The notes under the pieces: generated by a model
The model's database searches: none
What the model was told of the DNA's origin: nothing
Seen by the model: only the letters and a program-made list of their open reading frames with translations
Position numbers and translations under genes: made by a program
In this document: piece by piece, positions 1 through 5,410 of the stretch
Numbering within the stretch: the stretch's first letter is position 1
How the letters are laid out: each line of letters begins with the position of its first letter
From: Staphylococcaceae bacterium UBA6286
GTDB lineage: Bacteria > Bacillota > Bacilli > Staphylococcales > Staphylococcaceae
Assembly: GCA_002438305.1 (NCBI GenBank)
Contig: DJUI01000067.1
Coordinates: 863-6,794 of the forward strand
DNA length: 5,932 bases
Direction: 5' to 3'

Positions 1-85
1 CAAATAAGTTAAAAATGGATCCGATAGCAATACCTAAAATCAATGCAATTATAATTCGAACTGTCATATTATTTTTTATTTTCAT
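1..85 (-). CDS. Partial membrane transporter N-terminus, probable dicarboxylate/glutamate:cation symporter
   Basis: Only the first 28 codons are in the window; the gene runs off the left edge. The ATG at 85-83 (minus) is preceded by an AGAGGTGA ribosome binding site four bases away, and a promoter is visible further upstream, so this is a real gene start. The visible protein begins MKIKNNMTVRII, with a short basic head followed by a hydrophobic, glycine-containing helix (IIIALILGIAIGSIF). This pattern, a charged N-terminus and then an ALILGIxxG-type first membrane helix, is typical of the DAACS family (GltT, GltP, DctA, TcyP), which import glutamate, aspartate, C4-dicarboxylates or cystine with Na+ or H+. 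That family call rests on one helix only. Other multi-helix transporters start in a similar way, so the substrate cannot be given. The gene is transcribed divergently from the CDF efflux gene. Confidence 0.55.
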   Translation of the reverse strand, partial: MKIKNNMTVRIIIALILGIAIGSIFNLF

Positions 86-89
86 TGCG

Positions 90-97
90 TCACCTCT
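90..97 (-). promoter_or_regulatory. Ribosome binding site of the symporter-like gene
   Basis: Read on the minus strand, AGAGGTGA lies four bases before the ATG at 85. It is a strong match to the anti-Shine-Dalgarno sequence and fixes the start of the otherwise truncated reading frame. The same AGGTGA form is used by the histidine kinase gene in this window. Confidence 0.7.
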
Positions 98-124
98 ATC
101 TAATTTTTGTAACAGTTTAGAATA

Positions 125-153
125 ATTATAAATGAAATATTCATATTATACAA
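125..153 (-). promoter_or_regulatory. SigA-type promoter for the symporter-like gene
   Basis: On the minus strand a perfect -10 box TATAAT (130-125) is separated by exactly 17 bp from TTGTAT (153-148), which keeps the TTG of the -35 consensus. Transcription would start near 118, giving a leader of about 33 bases that includes the ribosome binding site. A second TATAAT (150-145) lies just upstream but has no convincing -35 partner. The prediction rests on motif match and spacing only. Confidence 0.55.
128..149. repeat. AT-rich inverted repeat over the symporter promoter
   Basis: The core is ATGAA-ATA-TTCAT (132-144). Beyond it the arms continue as ATAA (128-131) and TTAT (146-149), with one unpaired base at 145, giving nine-base half-sites. 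The dyad sits between and partly over the -10 and -35 boxes of the minus-strand promoter, where a repressor dimer could block RNA polymerase. Because the region is very AT-rich, some symmetry is expected by chance. No regulator is assigned. Confidence 0.35.
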
Positions 154-169
154 TCGCACTTATAAAAAC

Positions 170-183
170 AGATAACGCTTACC
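170..183. promoter_or_regulatory. Candidate catabolite-responsive element (cre-like)
   Basis: The sequence AGATAACGCTTACC matches the Gram-positive cre consensus TGWNANCGNTNWCA at every position except the two outermost bases, including the central CG. It lies 16 bp upstream of the -35 box of the symporter-like gene and 76 bp before the start of the CDF gene. CcpA binding at such sites commonly controls carbon-source and amino-acid uptake genes. Position upstream of -35 would fit activation or roadblock-free modulation rather than simple promoter occlusion. The degenerate consensus makes chance matches common. Confidence 0.35.
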
Positions 184-196
184 CCATTTTCGTCAC

Positions 197-225
197 TGGA
201 TATTTCACAGCAAATCATTCATAAT
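197..225 (+). promoter_or_regulatory. Possible promoter for the CDF efflux gene
   Basis: TGGATA (197-202), a 17-bp spacer and CATAAT (220-225) give a moderate match to the SigA consensus, with four of six and five of six positions respectively. A start near 232 would leave a leader of about 27 bases containing the ribosome binding site. A direct repeat TCAC at 193-196 and 205-208 flanks the -35 region. No yybP-ykoY manganese riboswitch can be fitted in the short leader. Confidence 0.35.
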
Positions 226-258
226 AAGACAGTACTCTAAGAAAAGGACGCGATATTA

Positions 259-1125
259 TTGCATATCAAGGATAAGCTGGAACAGGCTAAAAAAGGCGCG
301 AGACTGAGCATCATCATGTATATCGTCCTCACTTTGTCAAAGCTGTTCTTCGGCTGGCTGAATGGTTCTCAAGCATTAGTGGCAGATGGACTTAACAATG
401 CGACAGATGTGATTTCTTCCATTGCGCTGCTCATCGGATTATCCATCTCGATGAAGCCTGCAGATTCGAATCATAACTACGGTCATTACCGTTCAGAATT
501 CATCGCCTCACTCACTGCCTCGTTCATTATGTTTGCAGTATCGGTGCAGGTCATCATTCATGGGGCTACTAATTTCTTGAGAGGCGAATACTCAACCCCG
601 ACTATTGAAGCAGCAATTGTTGCCATCTTATCTGCATTTGTCATGCTCTGTGTGTACTTCTATAACCGCAACTTAGCTAACAAAGTAGAGTCAAGCGCAT
701 TAAGAGCAGCAGCTTATGATAACTTATCCGATGCACTCGTCAGTGTCGGTACATTTATCGGTATCATGGGTGTCTATGTCGGACTGCCTATGCTTGATAC
801 TATCGCCGCAATTGTTGTCGGTTTCATCATTATGAAGACCGCCATAGATATTTTCAGAGAAACTGCCATTACATTGACAGACGGCTTTGAAGTAAGCACG
901 TTAGTTAAGATGAAATCGCTCATATCCAATATTCATGGCGTCATTCAAGTCGTGGATATTAAAGGCAGAAATCACGGGGTCATCTCATTTGTTGATGTGA
1001 CGGTCACTGTGCTGCCGACGTTATCCGTCAGCGAAAGCCATGATATTGCAGAACAGATCGAACTTCAGATGAAACAAGAGTTTGGTTCTGTTGAAACCAT
1101 CGTTCACATTGAACCAGAAGAATAA
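259..1125 (+). CDS. CDF-family cation efflux protein, MneS/YeaB-like, probable manganese exporter
   Basis: This 288-residue protein belongs to the cation diffusion facilitator family, which exports divalent metals from the cytoplasm in exchange for protons as a membrane dimer. Membrane helices can be seen at about residues 17-33, 39-63, 82-102, 117-135, 155-175 and 178-197. Metal-site residues are in place: D43, N46 and D50 in helix 2 (ADGLNNATD) and D154, N155 and D158 in helix 5 (YDNLSD). The signature GHYRSE is at 75-80, and a cytoplasmic domain (about 208-288) carries SESHDIA and the terminal VHIEPEE. The acidic/asparagine site, with no histidine, is of the type linked to manganese, and the sequence closely resembles B. 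subtilis YeaB (MneS) as I remember it. The start is TTG at 259, with AAGGA at 244-248; an in-frame stop at 238-240 excludes a longer form, and alignment with YeaB supports full length. Iron or zinc transport is not excluded. Confidence 0.85.
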   Translation: MHIKDKLEQAKKGARLSIIMYIVLTLSKLFFGWLNGSQALVADGLNNATDVISSIALLIGLSISMKPADSNHNYGHYRSEFIASLTASFIMFAVSVQVIIHGATNFLRGEYSTPTIEAAIVAILSAFVMLCVYFYNRNLANKVESSALRAAAYDNLSDALVSVGTFIGIMGVYVGLPMLDTIAAIVVGFIIMKTAIDIFRETAITLTDGFEVSTLVKMKSLISNIHGVIQVVDIKGRNHGVISFVDVTVTVLPTLSVSESHDIAEQIELQMKQEFGSVETIVHIEPEE

Positions 1126-1129
1126 TACA

Positions 1130-1162
1130 AAGAGGTCGACTCATTTAATGAGCCGGCCTCTT
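1130..1162. terminator. Bidirectional intrinsic terminator between convergent genes
   Basis: A 15-position stem has arms 1130-1144 and 1148-1162, a three-base loop and a single non-pairing position on each strand (1139/1153 on plus, 1136/1156 on minus, the others being G-U wobbles). It fills nearly the whole 37-bp gap between the CDF gene stop (1123-1125) and the response regulator stop (1163-1165). On the minus strand it is followed by a U-rich tail (TTGTATTATT direction), and on the plus strand by a weaker CT-rich run (CTACTTCTTC). It should therefore terminate the two-component operon well and the CDF transcript less strictly. Confidence 0.8.
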
Positions 1163-1792
1163 CTACTTCTTCACTAAGTTATAAGTCATCGCATAAATAG
1201 CGGCTTGTGTCCGATCATTGACTTCAAGTTTTGAGAAGATATGGCTGACATGTGTTTTGACCGTTTTTTCTGATACGAATAAAATAGCAGCAATTTCTTT
1301 GTTGGTCAGCCCTTTGACCATCTGTTCCAATACTTCCAGTTCACGCTTCGACAGCTTCTTCTGAAGATGCGGCAGCTGCTCAGCATTTTTCACGGCGTTC
1401 ATGACAGATGGATGGAATACTTTGTCACCTGCTACTATACGCTTGATGGTTTCTATCAGTTTTCCAGGTTCTGCATCTTTTACTTCATAACCATCTGCAC
1501 CTGCTTCCATCACTCCAAGTACGTGCTCTTCATCTACATAGCTTGATAATACGAGAATCTTTAGGTCCGGGTAGCGTTCCTTGAGTTTCTTGGTCGTCTG
1601 TATACCATCCATGTTCGGCATGACCAAATCCATCAGTATACAGTCCGGCAGCTCATTCGACGCTAAATAGTCAATCACTTCTATACCGTCGCCGAATTCG
1701 CCGATGATTGTATAATCCGTCATTGAACTGATCAGAAATTTCAGCCCTTGTCTGACAATATGATGGTCATCCACCAATATAATAGAAGTCAT
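1163..1792 (-). CDS. airR: NarL/LuxR-family response regulator, AirR/YhcZ-like
   Basis: This 209-residue protein is the DNA-binding partner of the adjacent kinase. The receiver domain (about 3-120) shows acidic residues D8 and D9, phosphoacceptor D55 in LMDLVMP, S83 in the switch position and K105. The output domain (about 145-207) is a LuxR/GerE helix-turn-helix, with [22 protein letters not shown] followed by [17 protein letters not shown]. The start is ATG at 1792-1790: GGAAGG sits just upstream, inside the end of the kinase gene, and the protein then begins with the normal receiver strand [10 protein letters not shown]. The open frame continues upstream to 1897, but that extension only reads the kinase gene out of frame. 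In S. aureus AirR (formerly YhcR) acts with AirS in oxygen and redox control of respiration and cell-wall genes. The name rests on family and gene order; targets here are unknown. Confidence 0.85.
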   Translation of the reverse strand: MTSIILVDDHHIVRQGLKFLISSMTDYTIIGEFGDGIEVIDYLASNELPDCILMDLVMPNMDGIQTTKKLKERYPDLKILVLSSYVDEEHVLGVMEAGADGYEVKDAEPGKLIETIKRIVAGDKVFHPSVMNAVKNAEQLPHLQKKLSKRELEVLEQMVKGLTNKEIAAILFVSEKTVKTHVSHIFSKLEVNDRTQAAIYAMTYNLVKK

Positions 1793-1796
1793 TCTA

Positions 1797-2897
1797 TCAT
1801 CCTTCCAGCAGTAAGGACACGGTTGTCCCTTCATCATTACGGCTTGTAATATGCAGCGTTCCACCGATTGATTCTGCACGTTGCCGCATGTTGGCAAGGC
1901 CGTGAGTCGGCAGCTGTTTCGCTGAGTTTACTGCAAATCCTTTACCGTTATCTTCAATCACTATGGAAAAGGATTGCAGCTGATTGATAGTAATCGCTAC
2001 TTCTGCAGTCCCTGCATGTTTCTTAATATTATTCAGCGCTTCCTGCACGATTCTGAAGACGATGTTCTCCTCTTTGTTATCGAGTTGAATCAGCCCATTG
2101 ATATGCATCGTCACATTGAGTCCCAGTACGTCGGCATACTGATGTATGGCATGAGCGAGACCTTGCTCAAGGCCGATTGGTTTCAGCTGCCAGATTAATG
2201 CCCGCATTTCATTGACTGCGGATTGGCTCGTCGATTCAATGAGTCCGAATGCTGCTTTTGCTTTGTTATCTTCGGTATTGGCGGCTGCAGCGTGGGCAGT
2301 CAGGCGAAGTGAGAACAGCATCTGATTGACTGAATCATGGAGATCACGCGCTAGTCTGTTCCGTTCATTGGTCAAAGCAATTTCACGTTCTCGTTCAGTG
2401 AGGAAAATCCGCTTGATTGCGCTGCCGATTTGAAATGCTACAGATTCCAGCAGGTCGAGTTCGTCTTCACTGTAGCTCGTCTTACAAGGCGTTGCGACAT
2501 TCAACAGACCGAACCGCTCCTGTCCGGACTGCAGCGGCACTGTTGCATGATGCGTAATATCATCCGTGCCGTCCGGGTATTTCCTGCTTGCTTTGACGAT
2601 TCGCGAGCACGTAATGATATTGGACGCCTTCGTCAACTTCCCTTGATGATAACGTGAGACGCACCAGCATGGTCCTTCTGTCATATACTGACAGTTATTA
2701 TATTCCAGTGCATCCGGCAGCCCATCATCAGAGATTAGTTCATGGTGCCCTTCGTCATCAATGAAGAAGATCCAGCCGGTCGTAAAATCTGTTCCTTCGA
2801 CCAGCCTTTTCAGCGCACCATTCAGCATGGAATAAGTCTCCATCTCTTCATTCAAGAATTCAGCTATTTCTTTCAGTAACGCAGTCTTAGACTTCAT
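1797..2897 (-). CDS. airS: Soluble GAF-domain sensor histidine kinase, AirS/YhcY-like
   Basis: This 366-residue kinase has no membrane segment and should act in the cytoplasm. A GAF-like sensor domain (about 10-165) contains cysteines C69, C77, C79 and C97 in a C-x7-C-x-C-x17-C arrangement, plus C138. S. aureus AirS is reported to hold a redox-active [2Fe-2S] cluster in this domain, so the first four are likely ligands here (inference). The DHp region of the HisKA_3 type carries RDLHDSVNQ, with H187 as phosphoacceptor and the HDxxxQ phosphatase motif. The ATPase domain shows an N box (E286 to N290), DNGKG at 316-320, the [14 protein letters not shown] lid region at 333-346 and GTT at 357-359. 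ATG at 2897 is preceded by AAGGTGAGG that overlaps the stop codon of the upstream nitrilase gene; four bases separate its own stop from the regulator start. Coupled translation of all three genes is likely. An NreB-like oxygen sensor is the closest alternative. Confidence 0.85.
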   Translation of the reverse strand: MKSKTALLKEIAEFLNEEMETYSMLNGALKRLVEGTDFTTGWIFFIDDEGHHELISDDGLPDALEYNNCQYMTEGPCWCVSRYHQGKLTKASNIITCSRIVKASRKYPDGTDDITHHATVPLQSGQERFGLLNVATPCKTSYSEDELDLLESVAFQIGSAIKRIFLTEREREIALTNERNRLARDLHDSVNQMLFSLRLTAHAAAANTEDNKAKAAFGLIESTSQSAVNEMRALIWQLKPIGLEQGLAHAIHQYADVLGLNVTMHINGLIQLDNKEENIVFRIVQEALNNIKKHAGTAEVAITINQLQSFSIVIEDNGKGFAVNSAKQLPTHGLANMRQRAESIGGTLHITSRNDEGTTVSLLLEG

Positions 2898-2906
2898 TGC
2901 CTCACC

Positions 2907-4445
2907 TTATCTCTTATATTCAACGTGGTACAGATCATGACGACGGTCACGGAGTTGCCGCACCGTACCATCTTCACGACCGCGGCGCAGCACTTCTAAA
3001 TCGACGTCACCAATCATCACCATCTCCACATTCTCCCCGGTTTCACCGACAATGCCATCGCGGGCGAAGCCGAAGTCACTTGGTGTATAGATTCCGGAAG
3101 CAGAATACTGGATGTCCATATTTTCAGTCTGAGGTAAATTACCGCATGTTCCGCTGGTCACTGTGTAGATCTGGTTTTCTATCGCCCGTGCCATTGAACA
3201 ATATTTCACACGTAAATAGCTCTGACGGTCTTCAGTAGAAAATGGGGTGAAAATAATTTTAGCGCCTTTTTCTGTCGCGATACGTGCCATTTCCGGGAAT
3301 TCTGAGTCATAGCATATTTGAATAGCAATCTTACCGCAGTCTGTATCGAATACTTCGACTTTCTTGCCGGGAGAAATCCCCCACCAGCGACGTTCGTTCG
3401 GTGTCACGTGAATTTTGTACTGCTTCTCAATTGAACCATCACGACGGAAGAGATAAGAAATATTATAGATATCTTCATTCTCCTCAACAAAGTGAGAGCC
3501 GCCGATAATATTGATGTTATAACGCATCGCAAAATCATTGAACATTTCAATGTACTGCTCTGTATAGTTTGTCAGCTGACGTATGGATTCTGCTGGATTA
3601 CGCTTTTCATCGAAGCTCATCAGCTGAGTGGTCAATAATTCCGGGAAGACAACAAAGTCACTGCCCGCATCGTAGGCCACATCGACGAAATATTCAATCT
3701 GGTTCGCAAACTCTTCAAATGAATCTATTTTACGCATCATATAGTTGACGGTACAAATCCGAATCGGATGGCTCGTCTTGAAATGCAGGTTGGATTTAGC
3801 GACGAAATCCGGATTATTCCACTCCATTAATGTCGCGAATTTACTGCTTTTGATATCATCTTTTAAGTAACCTGGATTAATACGCATGAGCGTAAAGCCA
3901 TTCATGAATTGGAACGTCAGCACCGGATCTTTGATTTTGCGCTTCATGACATCAGTTACGTATTCACGCGGCGTTAATTCATCTTTGTACAGATGATAGT
4001 TCGGAATACGGCCGCCGATGATGATACTTTTCAAGTTCAGTTCATAGGCGATTTCACGGCGTGCTTCGTATAACCTTTGACCGACACGCATACCGCGGTA
4101 ATCGGGATGAACCATCACTTCTATACCGTATAAGTTGTGGCCATTTTCATTATGGTTCGTAATATATCCGTTATCAGTAATATCATCCCACGTATGTCTG
4201 TCATCATATTCGTCAAAGTTGATAATCAAGCTGGAACATGAACCGATGATATTCCCTTCATATTCAATGACCATCTGTCCACGCGGGAACAGATTTAAGT
4301 GTGATTCAAGCTGCTCTCTCTTCCATGGGTCCATCCCAGGAAAACAAATCTCCTGCAGCTTCATAACTTCTTCGATATCTTCAAACGTCATTTGACGGGC
4401 TTCTATTAATTTATTGAATCTTTCCAAATTTAATTCTTCTGTCAT
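2907..4445 (-). CDS. GNAT acetyltransferase-nitrilase (carbon-nitrogen hydrolase) fusion, YhcX-like
   Basis: This 512-residue protein joins two enzyme domains. Residues about 15-210 form a GNAT/RimI-like fold, with an acetyl-CoA binding signature HPDYRGMRVGQRLY at 113-126. Residues about 227-505 form a nitrilase-superfamily amidohydrolase with the expected catalytic set: E269 (FPELL), K344 (YKIH), probable second glutamate E351 and nucleophile C378 (QICYDSEFPE). This architecture matches the nitrilase branch described as fused to a RimI-like domain, and B. subtilis YhcX in length and order. The physiological substrate is unknown to me; an amide hydrolysis or acyl transfer is implied. I chose ATG at 4445 because GAAGGAG lies seven bases before it; the in-frame TTG at 4451 is almost on top of that site. 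It is first in an operon with the AirS/AirR-like pair, nine bases before the kinase, and divergent from the pseudouridine synthase. All key residues are intact. Confidence 0.85.
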   Translation of the reverse strand: MTEELNLERFNKLIEARQMTFEDIEEVMKLQEICFPGMDPWKREQLESHLNLFPRGQMVIEYEGNIIGSCSSLIINFDEYDDRHTWDDITDNGYITNHNENGHNLYGIEVMVHPDYRGMRVGQRLYEARREIAYELNLKSIIIGGRIPNYHLYKDELTPREYVTDVMKRKIKDPVLTFQFMNGFTLMRINPGYLKDDIKSSKFATLMEWNNPDFVAKSNLHFKTSHPIRICTVNYMMRKIDSFEEFANQIEYFVDVAYDAGSDFVVFPELLTTQLMSFDEKRNPAESIRQLTNYTEQYIEMFNDFAMRYNINIIGGSHFVEENEDIYNISYLFRRDGSIEKQYKIHVTPNERRWWGISPGKKVEVFDTDCGKIAIQICYDSEFPEMARIATEKGAKIIFTPFSTEDRQSYLRVKYCSMARAIENQIYTVTSGTCGNLPQTENMDIQYSASGIYTPSDFGFARDGIVGETGENVEMVMIGDVDLEVLRRGREDGTVRQLRDRRHDLYHVEYKR

Positions 4446-4452
4446 GTTCAAG

Positions 4453-4459
4453 CTCCTTC
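4453..4459 (-). promoter_or_regulatory. Ribosome binding site deciding the start of the nitrilase fusion gene
   Basis: On the minus strand GAAGGAG is followed by CTTGAAC and then ATG (4445-4443). The spacing of seven bases to ATG is ideal. The TTG at 4451, two codons earlier in frame, would have a spacing of one base and is therefore unlikely to be used. Confidence 0.7.
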
Positions 4460-4476
4460 ATGTAAACTATACATAT

Positions 4477-4503
4477 ATTATACACGATTAACTGCACAAT
4501 CAA
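4477..4503 (-). promoter_or_regulatory. Probable promoter of the nitrilase-airS-airR operon
   Basis: On the minus strand a perfect TATAAT (4482-4477) lies 15 bp downstream of TTGATT (4503-4498), which matches four of six -35 positions. The spacer is shorter than the ideal 17 bp, suggesting a weak or activator-dependent promoter. A start near 4470 gives a leader of about 25 bases with the GAAGGAG site. It occupies most of the 79-bp divergent gap shared with the pseudouridine synthase gene, for which I could not place a convincing plus-strand promoter; AT-rich TATTAT at 4476-4481 is the best -10 candidate but has no clear -35. Confidence 0.45.
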
Positions 4504-4524
4504 ACGAACTGCCTGGAGGAAACA

Positions 4525-5346
4525 ATGAATATAACGATAAATGCAAACTTTGACGGAATGACGATAGAAGACCTGCTGAAACATTGGGTGCTGCCTAAAA
4601 AAATGATCCATGAACTGAGAATGTCAAAAGCTATTACTGTCAACAATGAACCTGCTCAATTTACAACTGTACTGCACACTGGCGACGACCTTGTGCTGCC
4701 GATTACAGAGGAAAAGAGTCAGTATAAGTCATCCTTCCGATTATGCGAAGTGGCTTATGAAGATGACTATCTGGCAATCATCGTCAAACCAAAAGGTGTG
4801 AAAACTCACCCTAACGATATGATGGAAACCAACACGCTGCTTAATCAAGCTATATATACTTTGAAGTCTGACTATGTAGAACCGGTCCATCGCCTTGATC
4901 AGGAGACAGTCGGACTAGTTCTTGTCGCGAAAAATCCACTCGTCAAAAAAATTCTGGATAGAATGCTTGAACAGCGTGAAATCACAAGAACATACAAAGC
5001 CAAAGTCAGAAGTCTGCTGCCGATTAAAAATCAGACGATTGAACTGCCGATCGGCAAAGATAAATTCCATCCGAACAAACGCCGTATTTCTGATACCGGC
5101 CAGCACGCTGTCACGCATATCATCAGTTCAAAAGTACTGGGAGACGGTGTTACTGAAGTGGAATTAAAGTTAGATACAGGACGGACACATCAGATCCGCG
5201 TCCATCTGGCTGCCATCGGTTACCCGGTGCTCGGCGATCCTCTATACAGTGATTCAAAATTGCGTCAGCTGCAGCTCGCAGGCTACAAGTTGAACTTCGT
5301 CCACCCAGTTACCGGTGAACGTGTAGAAGCTGAGCTTAAGCAGTAA
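4525..5346 (+). CDS. RluA-family pseudouridine synthase, YhcT-like
   Basis: This 273-residue enzyme should isomerise specific uridines in rRNA or tRNA to pseudouridine in the cytoplasm. An N-terminal S4-like RNA-binding segment (about 10-60, with LLKHWVLPKKMIHELR and a GDDLVLPI strand) precedes the catalytic domain (about 75-260). The catalytic motif is HRLDQETVG at 122-130, with D125 as the invariant aspartate. The second family motif, DTGRTHQIRVHLAAIGYPV, is at 217-235 and is followed by LGDPLY. The usual motif is HRLDxxTSG; here valine replaces the serine. ATG at 4525 has GGAGGA at 4515-4520. The gene is divergent from the nitrilase operon. In B. subtilis yhcT lies close to yhcX-yhcY-yhcZ, so gene order supports a YhcT-type assignment. 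The target nucleotide cannot be read from the sequence; RluD-like rRNA and tRNA sites are all possible. Confidence 0.85.
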   Translation: MNITINANFDGMTIEDLLKHWVLPKKMIHELRMSKAITVNNEPAQFTTVLHTGDDLVLPITEEKSQYKSSFRLCEVAYEDDYLAIIVKPKGVKTHPNDMMETNTLLNQAIYTLKSDYVEPVHRLDQETVGLVLVAKNPLVKKILDRMLEQREITRTYKAKVRSLLPIKNQTIELPIGKDKFHPNKRRISDTGQHAVTHIISSKVLGDGVTEVELKLDTGRTHQIRVHLAAIGYPVLGDPLYSDSKLRQLQLAGYKLNFVHPVTGERVEAELKQ

Positions 5347-5361
5347 AATTGCATTTTTACT
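5342..5361. terminator. Weak AT-rich hairpin at the end of the pseudouridine synthase gene
   Basis: AGTAAAA (5342-5348) and TTTTACT (5355-5361) form a seven-base-pair stem with a TTGCAT loop, and the stem includes the TAA stop codon. The lower strand of the stem supplies a run of T, but there is almost no G-C pairing and no T-tract after it. It could slow polymerase, yet it is a poor intrinsic terminator, so some read-through into the nitroreductase gene is plausible. Confidence 0.25.
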
Positions 5362-5377
5362 CTAATCGCTATACTAT
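5349..5377 (+). promoter_or_regulatory. Possible promoter for the nitroreductase gene, with a dyad over the -10
   Basis: TTGCAT (5349-5354) lies 17 bp before TACTAT (5372-5377), or 15 bp before the better TATACT (5370-5375). A perfect short palindrome GCTATA-C-TATAGC (5368-5380) covers the -10 region and could be an operator. It does not resemble the MhqR or YodB operators that I remember for related B. subtilis genes. The promoter call is tentative. Confidence 0.35.
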
Positions 5378-5410
5378 AGCCTATATCACTATGTAATATG
5401 GAGGAGAATC

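Noticed and set aside
226..258. Manganese riboswitch (yybP-ykoY) or MntR box before the CDF gene
   Set aside because: The leader is too short for the riboswitch, and I found no sequence close to the MntR consensus I remember.
86..258. Small gene or tRNA in the 173-bp divergent gap
   Set aside because: No open frame with a ribosome binding site and no cloverleaf; the space is accounted for by promoters, a dyad and a cre-like site.
1793..1897. N-terminal extension of the response regulator to residue 244
   Set aside because: It runs inside the end of the kinase gene in another frame, has no ribosome binding site, and adds residues before the normal first strand of the receiver domain. The ATG at 1792 has GGAAGG in front.
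1974..2657. Two plus-strand open frames (1974-2198 and 2430-2657) antisense to the kinase gene
   Set aside because: No recognisable domain or plausible ribosome binding site; they are reverse-strand echoes of a well-supported gene.
2897..3238. Plus-strand open frame antisense to the nitrilase domain
   Set aside because: Composition rich in His, Arg and Ser with no family features; the minus-strand gene has conserved catalytic motifs through the same bases.
4446..4451. TTG start two codons upstream for the nitrilase fusion
   Set aside because: The ribosome binding site would be only one base from it, whereas ATG at 4445 has optimal spacing.
4411..4611. Minus-strand open frame spanning the divergent promoter region
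   Set aside because: It overlaps two solid genes and their ribosome binding sites and has no recognisable protein features. Its ATG lies within the synthase coding region.
4915..5167. Open frames on both strands inside the pseudouridine synthase gene
   Set aside because: They are out-of-frame readings of a gene with intact RluA-family motifs.
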